A DNA stretch of 64,000 bases from the NCBI GenBank assembly GCA_005281725.1, contig SSBO01000002.1, positions 324,902-388,901 of the forward strand, written 5' to 3'. The translations under genes were made by a program, and so were the position numbers. The notes below the pieces were generated by a model. That model was not told where the DNA came from and made no database searches. It saw only the letters and a list, made by a program, of their open reading frames with translations. Below, piece after piece: positions 58,784 through 64,000 of this stretch. Within the stretch, counting starts at the first letter, position 1. Each line of letters begins with the position of its first letter. The DNA comes from Wuchereria bancrofti. Taxonomy: Eukaryota > Nematoda > Chromadorea > Rhabditida > Onchocercidae.

Positions 58784-61700
58784 AAGTGATGTCCTCTGCT
58801 GATTTGCATAATCATGATTTATTTTTGTAGAAATTTGTTTTTAGTTTACAAATATTGAATGAATTAATTTTTAATTTGATGAAAATTTTTATCAAATAAT
58901 CAGAACATGTAATAATAATAAGTAATCAATAATAAATAAGTGATAAATAATAAATAATAACAAGTAATAAACAATAAACAGTCGATAATAAATAGCAATA
59001 ATAAAAAAATATTAATAGTAATGATTAGAAGATCATTTCTGATAATAGTAATGATAACAATAATGAAGATAACAGTAATAAATAATATTATTGTTATTAA
59101 TTTGAATTTATAACGAAATCAATAGAGATTTTTTACCTTTATTCCCTTTCTAAATTTTTTTATTGCACATTTGTTCCTATCTTTCCATTGAAAATTCATT
59201 TGTTCTTATGTGATCTTTGTATGAGCGCTTTTGAACTATTTCCTGTACCAATCAAACAAAATCATTCCTAGCAAAGTTTATCTTTCCGGAAAGAAAACAT
59301 GCAAAAATGAGGAGCTATCAGGATTGGTTATTTTTTCTGAGAACTTAAATAATTTTAAATTGCATAACATTCATATAAAAAGGTTCTGTTGATTTTGCAG
59401 AAATTTAATTTCATTTTTTTTTTTCTAATTTGAACAATTTTTATGTCATAATGAACAAAATGAATTTTACACTGCCATTTTGTTGTGATTCCGATTGTCA
59501 TTTAATAATTCCGATTCTTTTGCTTGTTTTTTTTTTTGCATTTTTTTACCTATGAAAATGATGCATCAAAAAAAAATGACTAAATTTTATTGAATTTTTA
59601 TAAAATTCTTAGTTAAGAACTTATTTACTCTTTGTTAAGAACTTAGGAAATTATCAAGAACTTATTTACTCTTTGCAATTTGTACTACTTTCTGAACGAA
59701 ACTAAATGAAATGTTTGTTTGTATTGTTTCCATTCTCTATCTTTTCTGCTGCCATATTATTTGTATTTCTTTCGAAAGCACCTTCAATCTGCCTAATTCT
59801 GCTCACTTAAAATCTAAATGATATTTACTCAAAGTATTAAAATGCGTGAGACAATATGAAAGTAAGAGTAAGCTTTACTGCAATCTTTCGACGTGTTTTT
59901 CAAATTTAGTACACGTAACTTTGGATATATATATATCATCGTCTCACGTGTTTCTATGTAAACAAAAATTTTATGCATTCATTTCAGTAGAAAAAGCAAA
60001 AATTTATCAAATAATAAGTGTATTCATTTAAAAATGATTTATTAGTAAAAAAAAAAAACAAAATTTTGTAGAATTTCAAAAACAGTATCTAAAAATTGTT
60101 TATGTTTGTACTGCCTAACTTGTGCCAAGTAAATTTTATTTATGTTATTTTAGATTCTCTTTCAATATCATTTCTTCATTTGCAATTTCAAATGAAGTAT
60201 TTGAAATTTGTTAAGCTCTATAGTGTTATCAAGCGCTTGTCAGATTATGATATAACTGCCCGATTGTTTTGTTTATCTGATAATATTAATGATAATGGTA
60301 TTCATGTGTCTTTGTAATCATTGATAATTTTAAGAATTAAGAAAATTTCTGATTCGAAAGAAATTTTCAGTTTCAATTTACTTCCTTGGATTATAGATTT
60401 TTTCTTCAATTATTATACTGTTTAATACTGATATAACTGCATGCTATAAATAAAACACTAATAATTCAACATTCCGGAAAATGACTGCAAATGAACTGAT
60501 GAATAAGATATACAAATGAAAAACGGAAAATAGCTCATATAACTGAAATTTTAAATATTTCAAGAAATACTTCAAAAGAATTAATACAATTTAAAACCTT
60601 TTCCGGTCACAACAATGTTATCATCTAACCATGTTGACATAAGCTAATGGGACGGACAGCAGGTATTTATATCTGAGATAGAGAGCAAAATTTAGTGGGA
60701 CCTGTCACTTCATTAGAATTATTTAAATAACCATCCATCGATTGAATGGATGACAACCTTCTTACTCTATCTGCTCTGTCACAAATACAAACTGTCTCAT
60801 CTCAATATGCAAACTATTGTACTAAGCTAACTTTTAAATCTATCATTGATATTTGCTCATTTCATATGATATGGAAAAATTTATTTACCTGTTCAAATTA
60901 TTAGCATTTGTAGCTATACCAAAAATCTTTTTCATTTTTTCTTTGAACTTTTTTTCTTTTTTTTTTTGTTGTTAATTTGTAATTTATGGTTTGATTAACA
61001 AAATTACAAAAATCACAACTACTTTTACAATTAGCACATGTTACCTATTTTATAGTAATTAAATATAGATAGTTATTTCAAATCTAATAATTGAAAAATT
61101 TTTTTTCTTAGCTTAGATCATCAAATTTAGCATATGTTTTTAATATGATTAATAAATTGTTGATGAACTTATAACTGCATAATAAAACAAAATTATGTTT
61201 CATGTTAACATTGAATAAAAGTTTCATATGCTACATCAAATCATACAATAATAATAATAAATTTCTTCCTTAATGACTCAAAAAAACTTCTATCTCTGAT
61301 CTTTAATCTCATCCTGTTAAGATTAATGATTATTACTAAATTTGTGTAGTTTTATAAAATTTGCAAATTTTCTATTCATTAAATAGCTGCTTACAAATGT
61401 TTTTTTTCTTCTTGTACCTTCCTTAACTTTTATGATATAAAATTGCTAAATGTTTGTTGTTTAATTTTTGATTACATATAATGCTGAATCAAATTAACAA
61501 TCTTTAGCAATGCTACTCTCTTACCTCTAGCAATGATAAGTAGTTATCATTCTGTTATCATTACCGATAACTAGGAAATTTTCCATCATTTTCTTTCCGC
61601 GCTCCCTCTCCCTCTTCACATTTCTTCTTTTTATATCAGTCGTATCATAATATCATCATTCTTTACGTATATTTTAAGTTTTTTTTTTTTTTTTTCACAA

Positions 61701-62787
61701 ACAAAATAAACGAAACGTGGCGTCAAATACGACATTAATAGTAAATGTTTTGTTTTTATGCATTATATCACGTATATTCCATTGATATTTATCTCAACAC
61801 ACGTAATATTTACACGTATGTCTTAGACGTTTCAAATTAAAAAGCAATTTATCATGATTCATTGCTAATATTTCTATGACTTTTTTATAATAACTTATAA
61901 AAAATTTTTTCATTTTATACAGAAAAAAATTTTTTTTATTTTATAACATTTTATAAATTTTATAACTTTTCAATCTTAAAAATATGACTCATTTACAATG
62001 GAAAATTTTTACAATAAATGTCAAAAAGTCAATAAAATAATTCCCATTCAGGTGTAAATCTTATTTTTACCTGTATATTTTTACCTGTATTGTTCTTATT
62101 TCATTTACTGAAATAATTTCGTCCTTTTTTTATTTTTTTTTTTTGGATGACTCATCATTGTAAAGTTGACTCATTGAAATTTGCATTGGTATGCATGCCA
62201 TGAATTATTGATAAAAATGCAAGCAAACAGGTGTAACTGTGCACACATCTATACACTCTTTCCTTTCCTTTACATACCTGTTTATTTAGTAAGCTAATAG
62301 AAGAAGAATTAAATTAGAAAATGTTTAATTTGCTTGACATTTCTAACTATTTGTTTACTTTTCATCTGCAAATTTATTTATCATTTGATATTCTTATTGC
62401 AGCATTTCTTCTGCAATATTATGAAAGTAATAGTAGCTAAGAAGAGGAATTATAAAATTTCATTATTTTATTTTAATCATAAAATCACTATTAAACTAAT
62501 TTAGCATTAATTAATCCTTGCATAATTATTATTTCACGCTACAGTTTCCTCCTAAATTTAGTTATTTCAATGCTAATTCCAAAATTTTGCTTCATGATTT
62601 ATCAGTGGTGATGGATGATAAGTATTTGATAATGAAATTCTTTGTCATTTGTTTTTTTTCTTCTTAATTCATGCTAATTAGCTAATTTTTCTAATGAAAA
62701 ACTCCAGATTTATATAAGTTTATTGCTAGATTTAGGCATTAATATTTCAAAATATTGTCAAAAATTATTTTTCAAATTTTATTTCAG
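58784..62787. other. Intergenic region after the mup-4-like gene
   Basis: About 4 kb of AT-rich sequence, including AAT/AATA runs (58900-59100) with many AATAAA motifs just after the stop codon that could serve polyadenylation. No gene is supported; open frames of 60-75 codons have no protein-like pattern. Confidence 0.55.
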
Positions 62788-62880
62788 AATATCGATGAGT
62801 TATTTGCCGAATAAATAATATTCCTATGATATTACTACTATTAATTATTTATTGTTACAATTAAATATAAGTAAAGAAGC
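62778..62880 (+). promoter_or_regulatory. Acceptor and leader with two short upstream reading frames
   Basis: TTTATTTCAG ends at 62787. The following 93 nt contain two ATG-started frames that stop after 7 codons (62797) and 12 codons (about 62827) before the proposed start at 62881. Both could reduce translation, unless this leader is partly intronic. Confidence 0.35.
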
Positions 62881-63795
62881 ATGGCAATTAATCCGTGTTT
62901 TTGCTGGAATATTAAAGATGGTACAGTCACTGTTGGCTTATGGTCATTGGTCAGTTAATTTTGGTTTACTTTGTCATTGCAAGCAGAAAAAAACGAAAAA
63001 TATTAAACTTTCAGTAATTTTTTTTAACGAATAAAATATAAAATTGTACTTATTTAAATGTTAACAAATTTATACAATCCAAAATTGAAATTTTACATTC
63101 AAGAAAATTTGCAATTCTTAATTAATGGACGTTTTGATTTATCGAAAAATTTTTTCCGTTCCAAAAATTCATATCGATCTTTTNGAATAAAATATAAAAT
63201 TGTACTTATTTAAATGTTAACAAATTTATACAATCCAAAATTGAAATTTTACATTCAAGAAAATTTGCAATTCTTAATTAATGGACGTTTTGATTTATCG
63301 AAAAATTTTTTCCGTTCCAAAAATTCATATCGATCTTTTTTTTGCACTTTTTCCAATTTTAATTTCTTTTACATAAAATAAAATAGTATTTAAGTTTCTA
63401 TTTTATTTCTATTCAATTATTATCCAATAATTGCATGATGAAGAAAATAAGAGAAAGTAAAAGTGATAGATGTTTGAAGTTAAAAATTATTAATTTAAAT
63501 TACATATTAATGATCAAAATTTAAGAAATGAAAAAAATTACATTCGTAATAATTGATACTAGGATAGAGTTAAGTTAACGTGACGTAAAACACGTGAGAA
63601 TTGAACATTTGTTCCATTTCACGCAATCTTTCATTTTAAAGGTTTATTCATTGGCATCGTTGGTACTATTCGGCTGGCAATTAAATGTTATCAATTCTTG
63701 TCAAACGGTGACAATGTCACAGGCAAATCTTCAATGTGAATATTGGTGCCCATGTGTTGGTGCATCTAATGAACGTACAAGTACCCTAATACAGG
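62881..63795 (+). CDS. Multi-pass membrane protein, first two exons (partial)
   Basis: Proposed exons 62881-62949 and 63642-63795, joined in phase 0. The product begins MAINPCFCWNIKDGTVTVGL, continues as WSLVYSLASLVLFGWQLNV and then NSCQTVTMSQANLQCEYWCPC. The plan, a short cytoplasmic Cys-rich start, then a helix and an extracellular loop with cysteines, resembles LAPTM4-like and related nematode four-helix membrane proteins, in which C-x-C, then K/R-x-G-T-x-x-x-G precedes the first helix. That assignment is inference. The donor GTCAGT at 62950 is acceptable. The end at 63795 (GTACGG) is uncertain; otherwise the frame stops at TAA 63807. The rest would lie beyond the window. Confidence 0.5.
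63029..63340. other. Assembly gap (1 N) with duplicated flanks
   Basis: The 155 nt at 63029-63183 recur at 63185-63340, right after a single N at 63184. As at 33 kb, this looks like unmerged contig ends, here inside the intron of the last gene. Confidence 0.85.
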
Positions 63796-64000
63796 GTACG
63801 GTACCATAACACTCTTTTTTATATTACCGGTAGATATAGGTGATAATATCCGGAAAGATAGAAATAATAGCAACTCTATGATATTTCCGGATATTAGCAG
63901 TTGATATAAATATTAAAATTAAATTAATGAAATTCTCTCTTCCACTGTCCTTTAATAATTGCTTTATTCTCATTGTTATTTCAAGATTATTGATCATTAT

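Overview
The window looks like a piece of a very AT-rich nematode nuclear genome, most likely a parasitic spirurid or filarial species (inference). The evidence is many short exons in long AT introns, splice acceptors of the TTTCAG type placed 16-18 nt before start codons (typical of spliced-leader trans-splicing), and a gene that matches the nematode hemidesmosome receptor MUP-4. Genes were assembled by eye from splice sites and reading phase. Every model below keeps an open frame across all its joins.

Layout. (1) About 160-2676, plus strand: the last six exons of a thrombospondin type 1 (TSP1) repeat protein with a C-terminal hydrophobic segment; its 5' end lies outside the window. (2) 2843-5164, minus strand, convergent with the first: an ABHD14-type alpha/beta hydrolase with an N-terminal membrane anchor and complete catalytic triad. 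(3) 7344-7414, minus strand: tRNA-Glu(UUC). (4) 8880-14190, plus strand: a complete nine-exon SLC30A9 zinc transporter of 466 aa, with one GC-AG intron. (5) 16779-17234, minus strand: a small poly-glutamine single-pass membrane protein of unknown function, next to a 0.75-kb compound trinucleotide repeat. (6) 18.4-32.6 kb: a 14-kb AT-rich intergenic stretch with simple repeats and no gene that I can support. (7) 32603-58783, plus strand: a 37-exon gene for a 1821-aa MUP-4-like receptor, with signal peptide, about 8 EGF modules, a von Willebrand A domain with complete MIDAS, about 11 more EGF-like modules, a SEA domain, about 5 EGF modules, a transmembrane helix and a cytoplasmic tail of about 230 aa. 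(8) 62881 to the right edge, plus strand: the start of a multi-pass membrane protein, incomplete.

The genes show no common pathway; this is an ordinary eukaryotic neighbourhood. The most unusual property is repeat structure. Many introns of the mup-4-like gene carry their own tandem repeat with a unit not shared with other introns, and in at least three places the duplicated unit includes a working splice site. Intron 31 holds a decayed antisense non-LTR retrotransposon. Two assembly gaps are flanked by duplicated sequence, which is probably redundant contig ends and not biology. I found no convincing new molecular system.
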